Source of the DNA: Paludisphaera borealis
GTDB taxonomy: Bacteria; Planctomycetota; Planctomycetia; Isosphaerales; Isosphaeraceae
DNA length: 64,000 nt
Reading direction: 5' to 3'
Assembly (NCBI RefSeq): GCF_001956985.1
Contig: NZ_CP019082.1
Span: 2,356,001 to 2,420,000 of the forward strand
This document shows, piece after piece, positions 18,461-25,957 of the stretch (its first letter is position 1; every line of letters starts with the position of its first letter). A program made the translations under genes and the position numbers. The notes beneath the pieces were generated by a model. That model ran no database searches, was not told the DNA's origin, and saw only the letters and a list, made by a program, of their open reading frames with translations.

Positions 18461-19438
18461 TCAGGATTTCCCCGCGGGGAGTCCGTCGGACACCACGTGA
18501 ACGATCAGGCAGGTGATATTGTCCTTGGAATCGTTGTCGAGGGCCAGATTCTTGAGCTGGACAGCCGCCTGGTGCGGGTCGTCGACGGAGCCGAGGATCT
18601 TGGCGATGTCGTCGTCCGTCACCACGCCAGTCAAGCCGTCGCTGGCCATCAGGAAACGATCGCCCACATGGACGTCCATGACCCGGAAGTCCTCCGGCCC
18701 GCTCCGCGCGTCCTTGCTGCCGAGATAGAGGTAGAGGACGTTCTTGAACTTGTGGGTCGGCAGTTCTTCGCGGGTGATGGTGCCGGCTTCGACCAGGGCG
18801 TCGGCCAGCGAGTGGTCCTTGGTGAGCTGTTCGAGCCGGCCTTCGCGGAGCCGGTACGCCCGCGAGTCGCCGATGCCGGCGACGTAGACCTTGTCGGGGC
18901 GGAACTGGGCGAGAACCACCGTGGTCCCCATGTTCGAGAACTCGGTGATCGTGCCCGAACTGCCGAGGATCTCCTGGTTGACCTCGGCGACCGCTTCGCG
19001 AATCGCCTCCTGGACGCGCCGGGGCTCGCTCTGATCGGGGGGGAGCCGCTTGGCCAGCTCGCGCGGAATCAATTCCACGGCCATCAAGCTGGCTTGCTCG
19101 CCGGCCTGCTGCCCCCCCATGCCGTCGGCCACGATGAACAAGTTCGAGGGGTCAAGCGTCATCGCGCCCCCCTCGCCCTCGCCGAAACCGCCGCCGCCGA
19201 TGTCGCCGAAGCTGTCGTGACGGACCGACCGCTTGCCCGGAACATAGAAATTGTCTTCGTTATGCTCGCGATAATTGCCGCGCACCGAAACGACCCCCAC
19301 CCGGAGTCGAAGCCGTCCGGGAAGGAGCGTGAGCGACGACAGAGTGGCGAACTCGTCGGTCGCTTCCGGATCGTGGCGGGGACCGGCCGTCGCGGTCAGC
19401 CCTTTCCACCATCTACTCAATCTCGATAACACGGACAC
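18461..19438 (-). CDS. PP2C-family Ser/Thr protein phosphatase
   Basis: PPM/PP2C metal-dependent phosphatase of 325 residues that probably reverses the action of the adjacent kinase. Visible motifs are RGNYREHNEDNF at the start of the fold, VADGMGGQQAGEQAS with the metal Asp, GIGDSRAYRL, ASDGLTGVV and DSKDNITCLIV. An acidic/glycine loop (GDIGGGGFGEGEGG) is inserted early in the domain, somewhat unusual for the family. The start is probably GTG 19438, preceded by AAAGGCGG. The frame is open 30 codons further upstream (ATG 19528), but that part is Arg/Pro-rich. The phosphatase is the upstream gene of the pair. Confidence 0.9.
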   Translation of the reverse strand: MSVLSRLSRWWKGLTATAGPRHDPEATDEFATLSSLTLLPGRLRLRVGVVSVRGNYREHNEDNFYVPGKRSVRHDSFGDIGGGGFGEGEGGAMTLDPSNLFIVADGMGGQQAGEQASLMAVELIPRELAKRLPPDQSEPRRVQEAIREAVAEVNQEILGSSGTITEFSNMGTTVVLAQFRPDKVYVAGIGDSRAYRLREGRLEQLTKDHSLADALVEAGTITREELPTHKFKNVLYLYLGSKDARSGPEDFRVMDVHVGDRFLMASDGLTGVVTDDDIAKILGSVDDPHQAAVQLKNLALDNDSKDNITCLIVHVVSDGLPAGKS

Positions 19439-19610
19439 GTCTACCGCCTTTGCGTTCCGCAAGCCTGGGGGAAGTCGTCGCCCTCGCCCCGTTCCAGGGC
19501 CTGGAGTCGGTCGCGATCCGCGATGCAAGCAACACTTGATTGTGAGGGATGCCCCCTTACGTAATCAAGACGTTGTTTTGGTTTTGGAACGGACTTTCTC
19601 AGGAACCCGC

Positions 19611-20357
19611 TCAAGTTCGGGCGTGAGTCGGACTCGCCCACCGCATCAGGTCGTCTACTCCGACGGAACGATACGTCAAAAAAAGCTCGCCGGCTTCAAA
19701 CCCCGCCGTCAATCCATGATAGCGATTCATGGTCTCCACGGCGCTGTAGATGCCGATCTTATTCGCGGGAAACTGCGTCTGATAACACCTGACGGCTTGC
19801 AGCTTGACGTCCAGGGTGCTGCTCATGTCAGCAATGACGTAGCCGGACGCCTCAGGTAAGTCTAACCCATGAAGCGCGATTGGAAAACTGAGTTGGTTGG
19901 TGATTGTGTGCGGCGGCAGGCCGTCGAAATGCTCGTCCCACTTGGTCAGTCGGCTGTAGAAGACGGCGGCGTCGGTGATGAGCATCGCCTGGTAGTGGTC
20001 GGGCGACGCCAGGACGGTCTTGCCGCCGAACCCGAGCACGACCTTGGGCCGATGGCGACGGAAGACCCGGGCCAGGGCGACGCGTTCCTCGAAGCCGTCG
20101 AAGAGCCGACGGTTGGGCAGATTGAGATTGATCCGCATCTGAACGCCGAGCACCTCGGCGGCCTTGCGCGCCTCTTCGAGGCGGACGTCCGGACCGGGCG
20201 AGTTCGGCGTCGGCTCGCCGTCGGTCAGGTCGACGATCCCGACCGCGTACCCCTTCCGCGCGAGCCGCGCGAGGGTCCCTCCGCAGGCGATCTCCACATC
20301 GTCGGGATGAGCGCCCACGGCGATCAGGTCCAGCTCCATATCACCGTCGGCAGACAT
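19611..20357 (-). CDS. PIG-L/LmbE-family deacetylase, BshB1-like
   Basis: Zinc-dependent N-acetylglucosamine deacetylase family, 248 residues. The zinc motif AHPDDVE (His17, Asp20) and a later SPDHYQAM with the third ligand are present. Overall length and the DLTDGEPTPNSP and NLPNRRLFD segments resemble BshB1, which deacetylates GlcNAc-malate in bacillithiol biosynthesis. Bacillithiol synthesis outside Firmicutes, including some Bacteroidetes and related groups, is known. Whether this organism makes bacillithiol cannot be judged here, because bshA and bshC are not in the window; a sugar deacetylase for lipid or glycan metabolism is the alternative. A GAAGGAAG ribosome site supports ATG 20357. 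The upstream gene is cobL (99 bp). Confidence 0.85.
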   Translation of the reverse strand: MSADGDMELDLIAVGAHPDDVEIACGGTLARLARKGYAVGIVDLTDGEPTPNSPGPDVRLEEARKAAEVLGVQMRINLNLPNRRLFDGFEERVALARVFRRHRPKVVLGFGGKTVLASPDHYQAMLITDAAVFYSRLTKWDEHFDGLPPHTITNQLSFPIALHGLDLPEASGYVIADMSSTLDVKLQAVRCYQTQFPANKIGIYSAVETMNRYHGLTAGFEAGELFLTYRSVGVDDLMRWASPTHART

Positions 20358-20456
20358 ACGTTGGTTCTTCCTTCGAAAAGTCGTGGCGGGGAAAATCGAT
20401 CGCCGACGCGCGCCTAGATCGTCCGTCCGGCCGACGGAGCCGGCGCGTCTCTCCGG

Positions 20457-21725
20457 TCACCGGCCCGTCTGGGCCTGCTTCGTGACCGCCAGCAAGAACG
20501 TCGGCGCGATGGCGTCGAACCGGAGGGTGTCCATCTGCTCGATGCCGCGCGCGATCGAGACGTTCCAGACCCGCACGGGGGCCGCGAGCGTTTTGAGCGT
20601 CTGATACGCGGAGTACAGGCCCTCGATCGTCGCCACGTTGACGACCAGGTTGCCTCCAGGATGCAGTCGTTTGTAAACCTCGCCGAGCAGCAGGTCGAAT
20701 TGCCGGCCCAGGCCCCCCAGGAACACCGCGTCGGGGTCGGGAAGGCCCGCCAGAACCTCGGGGGCGCGGCCCGCGACCGCCTTGACGTTGGGTACGCCGA
20801 ACGCCTCGGCGTTGGCCTGGATCAACGCGAAGTCGGCCGGCTCCGGCTCGATCGCGTAGACCATTCCCAGACTGGCGAGCTGCGCCGCCTCGATCGCCAG
20901 CGAGCCCGAACCGGCGCCGACGTCCCAAACCGTGCTGGACGGCCGGATGTCGAGCTGGGCCAACGCCATCGCTCGAACCTCGGCCTGGGTGATCAGCCCG
21001 CTCGACGGCAGACTCTGGGCGAAGGCGTCGTCGGGGTTGCCGAACAGCCGTCGTCCTCCGTGCCGGCTGGCCTGATTGGGGCGGTTCGGCTTGCGGACGA
21101 GGATCAGCACGTTCAACGGCGAGAAATCCATCCCGATCAGTTCGGACAGCTCGGCCTGGGTGACCCGCTCGTCGGGCGAGCCCAGGTTTTCGCAGACGTA
21201 GGCCCGGAAGTAATCGATTCCGCGATCGAGCAGCGCGCGCGCCAGCCGGGAAGGCGTGTGGTCGTCGCCGGAGAACAGGCCGACCTTCTCAGCGGTGCGG
21301 ATACGGTCGACGACCGCCTCGATCGGCCGTCCCGCCAGGCTGGTGAGATACGCCTCTTCCCAGCTCTCCTTCACGCGAGCGAACGCCAACTGCATGCTGC
21401 TGACGTGGGGGACGACCGTGAAGCTGTCCTTGCCCAGTCGGTCGCAAAGGTAGCGGGCGACGCCGTAAAACAACGGATCGCCGCCGCAGACCAGAACGGG
21501 GCTTTGAGCCTTGAGCGCCTCGCGCACCTGCGCCAGCGCGCCGGGCATCTCCGCTTCCAGGACGACCTTCCGCCCCGGCGCATCGTCGAACTGTTCGAGC
21601 ACCGACGGCGCGCCCAGGAGCACGTCGGCCCCGGCCAGCAAACGTCGGGCGGCCTCCGTCAGGCCCGCGAGCCCGTCGTCACCGATTCCTAGAATCACCA
21701 ACTTCGGTCGCGCCTCGTCACTCAT
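20457..21725 (-). CDS. cobL: Precorrin-6Y C5,15-methyltransferase (decarboxylating), CobL / CbiET fusion
   Basis: A 422-residue two-domain corrin-ring enzyme. Residues 1-210 are the CbiE-type tetrapyrrole methylase (GIGDDGLAGLT start, VLVCGGDPLFYGVA, VPHVSSMQLA). Residues 235-415 are the CbiT-type SAM methyltransferase/decarboxylase (VWDVGAGSGSLAIEAA). Together they methylate C5 and C15 and remove the acetate side chain of precorrin-6B in aerobic-type cobalamin synthesis. No other cobalamin gene is in the window, so it is an orphan here, a frequent situation when the pathway is scattered. No clear ribosome site precedes ATG 21725. Confidence 0.94.
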   Translation of the reverse strand: MSDEARPKLVILGIGDDGLAGLTEAARRLLAGADVLLGAPSVLEQFDDAPGRKVVLEAEMPGALAQVREALKAQSPVLVCGGDPLFYGVARYLCDRLGKDSFTVVPHVSSMQLAFARVKESWEEAYLTSLAGRPIEAVVDRIRTAEKVGLFSGDDHTPSRLARALLDRGIDYFRAYVCENLGSPDERVTQAELSELIGMDFSPLNVLILVRKPNRPNQASRHGGRRLFGNPDDAFAQSLPSSGLITQAEVRAMALAQLDIRPSSTVWDVGAGSGSLAIEAAQLASLGMVYAIEPEPADFALIQANAEAFGVPNVKAVAGRAPEVLAGLPDPDAVFLGGLGRQFDLLLGEVYKRLHPGGNLVVNVATIEGLYSAYQTLKTLAAPVRVWNVSIARGIEQMDTLRFDAIAPTFLLAVTKQAQTGR

Positions 21726-21770
21726 CTAGGATCTCGAAGGACTAGAATGGCTCGTCGTGTCATACGAGGC

Positions 21771-22718
21771 TTATTGTAATGCGTGACCGCCTTGGGAACC
21801 AGCGCAGGGGGACTTGGCCTGCGCGCCAGGACACGACGGCCCCGCCGACGCGCAGTCCGGCGCCCCTTCGGCCGCATCGTGAGGGCAGCCCTCCGGAGCG
21901 CAAGGGAGCAGCCAATCGCCGATCAGCCGGGCGAACGGGTCGACGTGCGTCATGTGCGGAATATGTCCCACCGTCGGCATGACGGCCGCCTCGACGCGTG
22001 GCAGCCCGGCGCGGAGGACCTCAAGATGGGCGAGCGGCACAACCCGATCCTCGCGACCGTGGATCAGCAACAGGTCGCTGGAGATCGTCGGCAGGATCGG
22101 TCGTAAGTCGAGGCGCGTCAGAAGCGTCGAGCGATGCGCCAGAGCGTGGATCGGCGTCAGGCCGTGCTGTTCGAGATGAAAATCCCAGCGATCGGCGATC
22201 AAGGACGGGAAGTCGCCCCGGCAGTTGTAACTGAGGATCTTTTCGTGCAGCGGCAGCCGACCCAGATTCCCCGAGAACCTTCGCCCGAAGAACAGAGCCG
22301 ATCGTTCGGCGATCGTGAAATTCCGATGGGCGAAGCCCCCCTGAACCACCGCGCGGGGAAATCGCCGAGGCTCGCGGGCGAGGGCCTTCAGGACGACCGT
22401 CGAGCCGAACGAGAGGCCCGTCAGGAACACGCGGCCGAGGTTCAGGTGGTCGATCAGGCCGAACAGGTCGTCGACGAGGTGGTCGTGGCTGATCCGACCC
22501 AGCTTCGCGCCGTCGTCGGGCTCGTCGCCGGGGTAGGAATACTGGATCGTCTGGAACCGCTCCGCCAGCAGGTTGAGGGCCATCGCGTACCCGCGGTGGG
22601 TCGTCGCGATCCCGGGGACCCAGATCAGCGGCGGTCCCTTGCCGAGCACCCGGTAGGTCATCCGGTAGCGCGGTCCGTTCCAGGTTCCCACTTCGGCCGC
22701 CTGGTCGTACCTGGCCAC
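21771..22718 (-). CDS. Alpha/beta hydrolase with Cys-containing C-terminal tail
   Basis: About 315 residues. The fold is clear: LIWVPGIATTHRGY oxyanion strand, TGLSFGS nucleophile elbow, an acid in HGREDRVVP and the catalytic His in VGHIPHMTHVDP. The family is close to proline-iminopeptidase/haloperoxidase-like hydrolases; substrate unknown. The last 40 residues (CAPEGCPHDAAEG onward) hold six Cys and many Ala/Gly/Pro and are not part of the fold. The N-terminus is uncertain: no ATG lies in frame before the fold and the frame runs far upstream antisense-like through the MEMO gene. GTG 22718 is taken as start, with AAGG about 14 bases upstream. It follows the MEMO-family gene on the same strand. 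Confidence 0.78.
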   Translation of the reverse strand: MARYDQAAEVGTWNGPRYRMTYRVLGKGPPLIWVPGIATTHRGYAMALNLLAERFQTIQYSYPGDEPDDGAKLGRISHDHLVDDLFGLIDHLNLGRVFLTGLSFGSTVVLKALAREPRRFPRAVVQGGFAHRNFTIAERSALFFGRRFSGNLGRLPLHEKILSYNCRGDFPSLIADRWDFHLEQHGLTPIHALAHRSTLLTRLDLRPILPTISSDLLLIHGREDRVVPLAHLEVLRAGLPRVEAAVMPTVGHIPHMTHVDPFARLIGDWLLPCAPEGCPHDAAEGAPDCASAGPSCPGAQAKSPCAGSQGGHALQ

Positions 22719-22827
22719 CTCGGCGCGAACCTTCGCGGGGGGCGGCAGGTAGGAGGGGGCTCGGCCGACAAGTCGGCGACAGAGGGAGCCAGGTCGGACG
22801 CGGGCGATGGGAGAGTCATCGGCGAAG

Positions 22828-24105
22828 TCACTCGACAGCGGCGGCGACGGAGTGGAAGACCATGCTCGCGAAGCTGACGCAACAGGTCTTGCGGTCGTCG
22901 ACCGCCTGGTTGTACTTGAGCAGCTCGCCGCGCGACGGGCCGAGCACGTGGAGCATCGTGTAAGCAGCCGCGAGCCCGCAGACCCGCCAGCGGTCGCCGA
23001 CGTCGGACGCGGTCCGGAACCAGCCGACCGGGTCGACGGCCTCGGCCCGGGCCAGCATCTCGTGGTCGAACGCGCGAATCCGATTCTGAAGCGCGGCGTC
23101 GACCAGCTCGGGATCGCCGAACTCGGGGCCGACGTGGCAGAGGTCGATCCCGCCGATGTACGCGACCTTCCGCCCGCTGGCAAGCTCGGTCCGCCGCAAC
23201 GCGCGAATGAACCGCTCGACCTCGGGATCGGTGATCGGGTCGGCCTTCCGCTTCATCAGGTCGTGGAACGAGCCGACCAAAATCGGCACGATCGTGAACG
23301 GCCGGTCGCCCAGGACGTGCTTCAGGAAGACGGCCTGGAACTCGATGGAATGCTCCGAGCGATGCGTCAGCTCGTCGTCGAACAGGTGCGCGCCGGCCGC
23401 TTCGGCCAGCCGATCGACGTATTCCCGATCGGTGGACACGACGCCCAGCGGAGTCGCGAAGTCCTTCCTGGTGAGCACGAACCGACGCCGGCAGTGCTGG
23501 TGGGCGACGCCGAGAATCACGAAGACATCGGCGTCGCTCCGCTCGACCAGCGTCTTGTACGCCCAGGTGTAAACCGGCCCGCCGCGCGGGAAATCGATAT
23601 GAGGGCTGACGATCGCCCGCAACCGAGGCTTCGCGGACCGATCGTCGTCGCCGTTCCGGGCGGCCGGGGGGGGCAGTGCGAGAACTCCCGCGCCGTCGCG
23701 GGCTTTGAAGAACCGGTCAAGGTCGCTCCGCAGCCGCTTGGGCTCCGAGGCATACGACAAGCCCGCCAGCGCCGCCGGCCGCTCGGTCGCGTCGAGGAAC
23801 GATCGGACCGCCACGGCGTAGGCCGGACTCTCCAGCGCGAGCGCCTGGTCAAGCTGATCGACGAGCTGCCGGATCGCCCCCATTTCGAGGTATTGCGAGG
23901 TCGATTCGAGCACCAGCGTCTGGACGTCCCGCAAGCTGTTCCGCCCGTTGAAATGGCGGACGACCTCGTTGAAGACGTCGAGCGCCAGCACGACCGGATT
24001 CGGGCAAAGCCTCAGCGGGTCTTCGAGGACGACGAACGACTGCCCCATGTGTTCGAGTCGCCGAGCCGCGAGCAGGCGGAGCTTGGGGCGGTCGAGAGGA
24101 GCCAT
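22828..24105 (-). CDS. MEMO1-family protein (AmmeMemoRadiSam system protein B)
   Basis: A 425-residue protein. The C-terminal 290 residues are the MEMO fold, a non-haem-iron dioxygenase-like domain: SPHIDFPRGGPVYTWAY, GVAHQH, THRSEHSIEFQ, GGIDLCHVGPEFG and a Cys near the end (CCVSFAS). These supply the His/Cys/Asp cluster of the metal site. In bacteria MEMO often occurs with AMMECR1 and a radical SAM protein as the AmmeMemoRadiSam set; neither partner is seen here. An N-terminal extension of about 120 residues (FVVLEDPLRLCPNPVVLALDVF broken by a short linker) has a PqqD-like helical character, which is an inference. Biochemical function unknown. Confidence 0.85.
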   Translation of the reverse strand: MAPLDRPKLRLLAARRLEHMGQSFVVLEDPLRLCPNPVVLALDVFNEVVRHFNGRNSLRDVQTLVLESTSQYLEMGAIRQLVDQLDQALALESPAYAVAVRSFLDATERPAALAGLSYASEPKRLRSDLDRFFKARDGAGVLALPPPAARNGDDDRSAKPRLRAIVSPHIDFPRGGPVYTWAYKTLVERSDADVFVILGVAHQHCRRRFVLTRKDFATPLGVVSTDREYVDRLAEAAGAHLFDDELTHRSEHSIEFQAVFLKHVLGDRPFTIVPILVGSFHDLMKRKADPITDPEVERFIRALRRTELASGRKVAYIGGIDLCHVGPEFGDPELVDAALQNRIRAFDHEMLARAEAVDPVGWFRTASDVGDRWRVCGLAAAYTMLHVLGPSRGELLKYNQAVDDRKTCCVSFASMVFHSVAAAVE

Positions 24106-24192
24106 GTGCCATCCGTTGAGGTTTTCAAGGCCGCGAGCGGGACAGGGATGGGTTCCAGTATCGGCTCATTGTCGACGACCCGCCGGGGTTCG

Positions 24193-24285
24193 TCAAGCAG
24201 CCTGGCGCGGCCCCCTCGGCTCGATCGCGATCAACGGCAAGGGCCAGGCCGGCGGCGCCATCTCCTGGATCGGTGTGGGACGCAT
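24193..24285 (-). CDS. Candidate 30-residue small protein
   Basis: A 30-codon frame that begins at ATG 24285 with a very strong ribosome site (AAGGAAGGAG, spacing about 6), one of the best in the window. The peptide is Pro-rich (MRPTPIQEMAPPAWPLPLIA start, then EPRGPRQAA). It lies 87 bp upstream of the MEMO gene on the same strand and could be a small protein or a leader peptide for that gene. The strong ribosome site is the main support. No relatives are known to me, so this is a candidate only. Confidence 0.45.
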   Translation of the reverse strand: MRPTPIQEMAPPAWPLPLIAIEPRGPRQAA

Positions 24286-24718
24286 GCGAATCTCCTTCCT
24301 TGACCGAAGCTCAATCTGACGGAAACGCCGGATCGGTTCAGAATTCGGAATCACGACTCGACCGACACGACTCTGAATTGCAAAGACCGTGCCGCGCGAA
24401 GGGCAATTCCGTTAACTCTCGATATAACCAAGGTTAACGTCCAGAACTCGCCCCCTGCTCCACGACCGTCTGATGATAATTCGCTCGAAGTTCAAGCTCT
24501 TTTGATAAAAAGTGCGACATCGCCGCGAAGTCGACCGCCTTCTTCTCTTCAGCCACGCGATTACGAGTCGGGGGTTCGCCACGGATGCTCTGGTGGGAAT
24601 TCTGCGTCTCTGGTAGGTTTCGGCTCAAGGAAGGGAGGGCGCAGGCCGACATCGGTCCGGCGTCCCGGGTTCGACGGAGCCGCGAGGCTCGGGCGACAGG
24701 CATGGAGGACGACGAGTC
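24286..24718. other. Divergent intergenic region
   Basis: Contains the upstream region of the LolA-like gene (plus) and of the MEMO side (minus). Two copies of the palindrome GTTAAC lie at 24411-24416 and 24433-24438, 22 bp apart, with a TATAAC hexamer between them (24423-24428) that could act as a -10 element; no matching -35 was found. No gene-like frame with a ribosome site was seen. Confidence 0.35.
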
Positions 24719-25630
24719 ATGGGACGAGGAGCGACGATCCGAGCGGGTTTCCTGGCGGCTGTTTGCACGGCCGGCGCGCCGACCGCATTCGGCCAGGCCC
24801 CCAAGGCGGCCCCCGCCGCGCCGAAGCAAGCTCAGCCCGCCGCCGCACAGGCCAAGGCGGCCCCCGCCGACCCCGCCAAGATGGAGCGGCTGCTGGTGCT
24901 CTGGGAAAAGCAAAGCTCGCTCCTGAAAACCCTCGACGCCAAGATCTTCCGCCGCGACTACATCGTCGCCTGGGAAGAGTACGAATACTTCGAAGGCCGC
25001 GCGATCTTCAAAAATCCCAACCTCGCCTACATCGACTTCCGCAAAATCCAGCAGGACAAGGACAAGAAGCCGGTCAAGGACCCGAAGACCAACGCCTGGG
25101 TCAGCGCGCCCAAGGAACGGATCATCTGCACGGGGAACGAAGTCTGGCAGTACGACAGCGACACCAAGCAGATCATCATCTATCCTCTCGACAAGGACCA
25201 GGCGGCCAAGGCGCTCGAGGAAGGCCCGCTACCGTTCCTGTTCAACATGAAGGCCGACGACGCCAAGCGGCGCTATAACATGACGCTGATCAGCGAGGAC
25301 GAGAAGACCTACGGCATCAGCGTCCGGCCGAAGCTCGAAGTCGACCAGGAGAGCTTCAGCCAGGCGTTCGTCCAGCTCGATCGTAAGTACCTGTTGCCGG
25401 TGCGGATCATCCTCCATTCGCCCGACGGCAAGAGCCAGAAAGACTTCCAGCTCAGCGGGATCAAGCCGAACGCCAAGATCGAAGACGATACGTTCCAGGG
25501 AAAGACCGACGCCTCCTGGAAGGTGGTCCGCAATCCCGACGGCGACGAGCGCCCCCGCGCCGGCGTGGCGGGAGGGCAACGACGCCCCGCGCCGGCCGCC
25601 GCTCGCAACCAGGCCGCGCCGAAGCGGTGA
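24719..25630 (+). CDS. Secreted LolA-like protein of the planctomycete TIGR03009 type
   Basis: A 303-residue exported protein: short signal segment (IRAGFLAAVCTAG), an Ala/Pro/Lys/Gln-rich linker to about residue 55, then the conserved domain. The phrases LDAKIFRRDYIVAW, ERIICTGNEVWQYDS, ALEEGPLPFLFNMKADDAK and VRIILHSPDGKS match my memory of TIGR03009, a planctomycete-specific family with a LolA-like half-barrel, possibly a lipid or lipoprotein carrier. The C-terminus is Arg/Ala/Pro-rich. The start ATG has GGAGG 9 bases upstream. A strong terminator follows the stop codon, so the gene is probably monocistronic. Confidence 0.85.
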   Translation: MGRGATIRAGFLAAVCTAGAPTAFGQAPKAAPAAPKQAQPAAAQAKAAPADPAKMERLLVLWEKQSSLLKTLDAKIFRRDYIVAWEEYEYFEGRAIFKNPNLAYIDFRKIQQDKDKKPVKDPKTNAWVSAPKERIICTGNEVWQYDSDTKQIIIYPLDKDQAAKALEEGPLPFLFNMKADDAKRRYNMTLISEDEKTYGISVRPKLEVDQESFSQAFVQLDRKYLLPVRIILHSPDGKSQKDFQLSGIKPNAKIEDDTFQGKTDASWKVVRNPDGDERPRAGVAGGQRRPAPAAARNQAAPKR

Positions 25631-25757
25631 TTTCCCGGGGGCGGTTCCCCGGAAACGCCGTCGATGGGGTCGCCAGCCCTCCTTTCGGAGGGCTTTCCCA
25701 TGCGCCCGAACGGGTGTCGCGGGGAGGGCTTGTCGCAACCGCCCTGGACTCGTACGT
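25631..25757 (+). other. Gene-free 3' flank of the LolA-like gene
   Basis: Starts with an imperfect GC-rich hairpin directly after the stop codon (arms around 25632-25655), followed by the terminator listed separately. Together with the promoter at 25758-25786 and its leader it makes up the 327-bp gap between the two plus-strand genes. No gene is seen. Confidence 0.5.
25675..25696 (+). terminator. Rho-independent-type terminator
   Basis: Perfect 8-bp stem AGCCCTCC (25675-25682) and GGAGGGCT (25687-25694) with loop TTTC and a short T run. It ends the LolA-like transcript 45 bp after its stop codon and insulates the nfeD promoter downstream. Confidence 0.7.
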
Positions 25758-25786
25758 TTGACGGTGATTTTCGGGGGGCATATAAT
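25758..25786 (+). promoter_or_regulatory. Near-consensus sigma70-type promoter for the long nfeD gene
   Basis: TTGACG (25758-25763), exactly 17 bases, then TATAAT (25781-25786): only one mismatch to the housekeeping consensus. The predicted start near 25793 leaves a leader of about 165 bases before the nfeD start. This is the best promoter match found in the window. Confidence 0.7.
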
Positions 25787-25957
25787 CAGCGCGGTAGGAG
25801 CTTTGAAGGCGCATCCGGCGTTTTCCGCGATGGTCATCGACCGCTCAGGACGTCCTCCGAGGCCGATTCCGACCTCGCCCGCCGACCCGATTCTCGCAGC
25901 GATCGGTCAGGTGAAAGACGCTGAGCGCCGAAATGGACCTGCGGAGGGAGTCCGACC

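Noticed and set aside
22807-24303. 498-codon open frame on the plus strand
   Set aside because: Antisense to the MEMO gene and its small upstream frame; no protein-like features.
24411-24438. Two GTTAAC palindromes as a defined operator
   Set aside because: Six-base palindromes 22 bp apart are too little evidence without a candidate regulator; listed only as content of the intergenic region.
24655-24700. tRNA-like T-loop (GGGTTCGACGG)
   Set aside because: No acceptor stem, anticodon arm or D-loop could be fitted around it.
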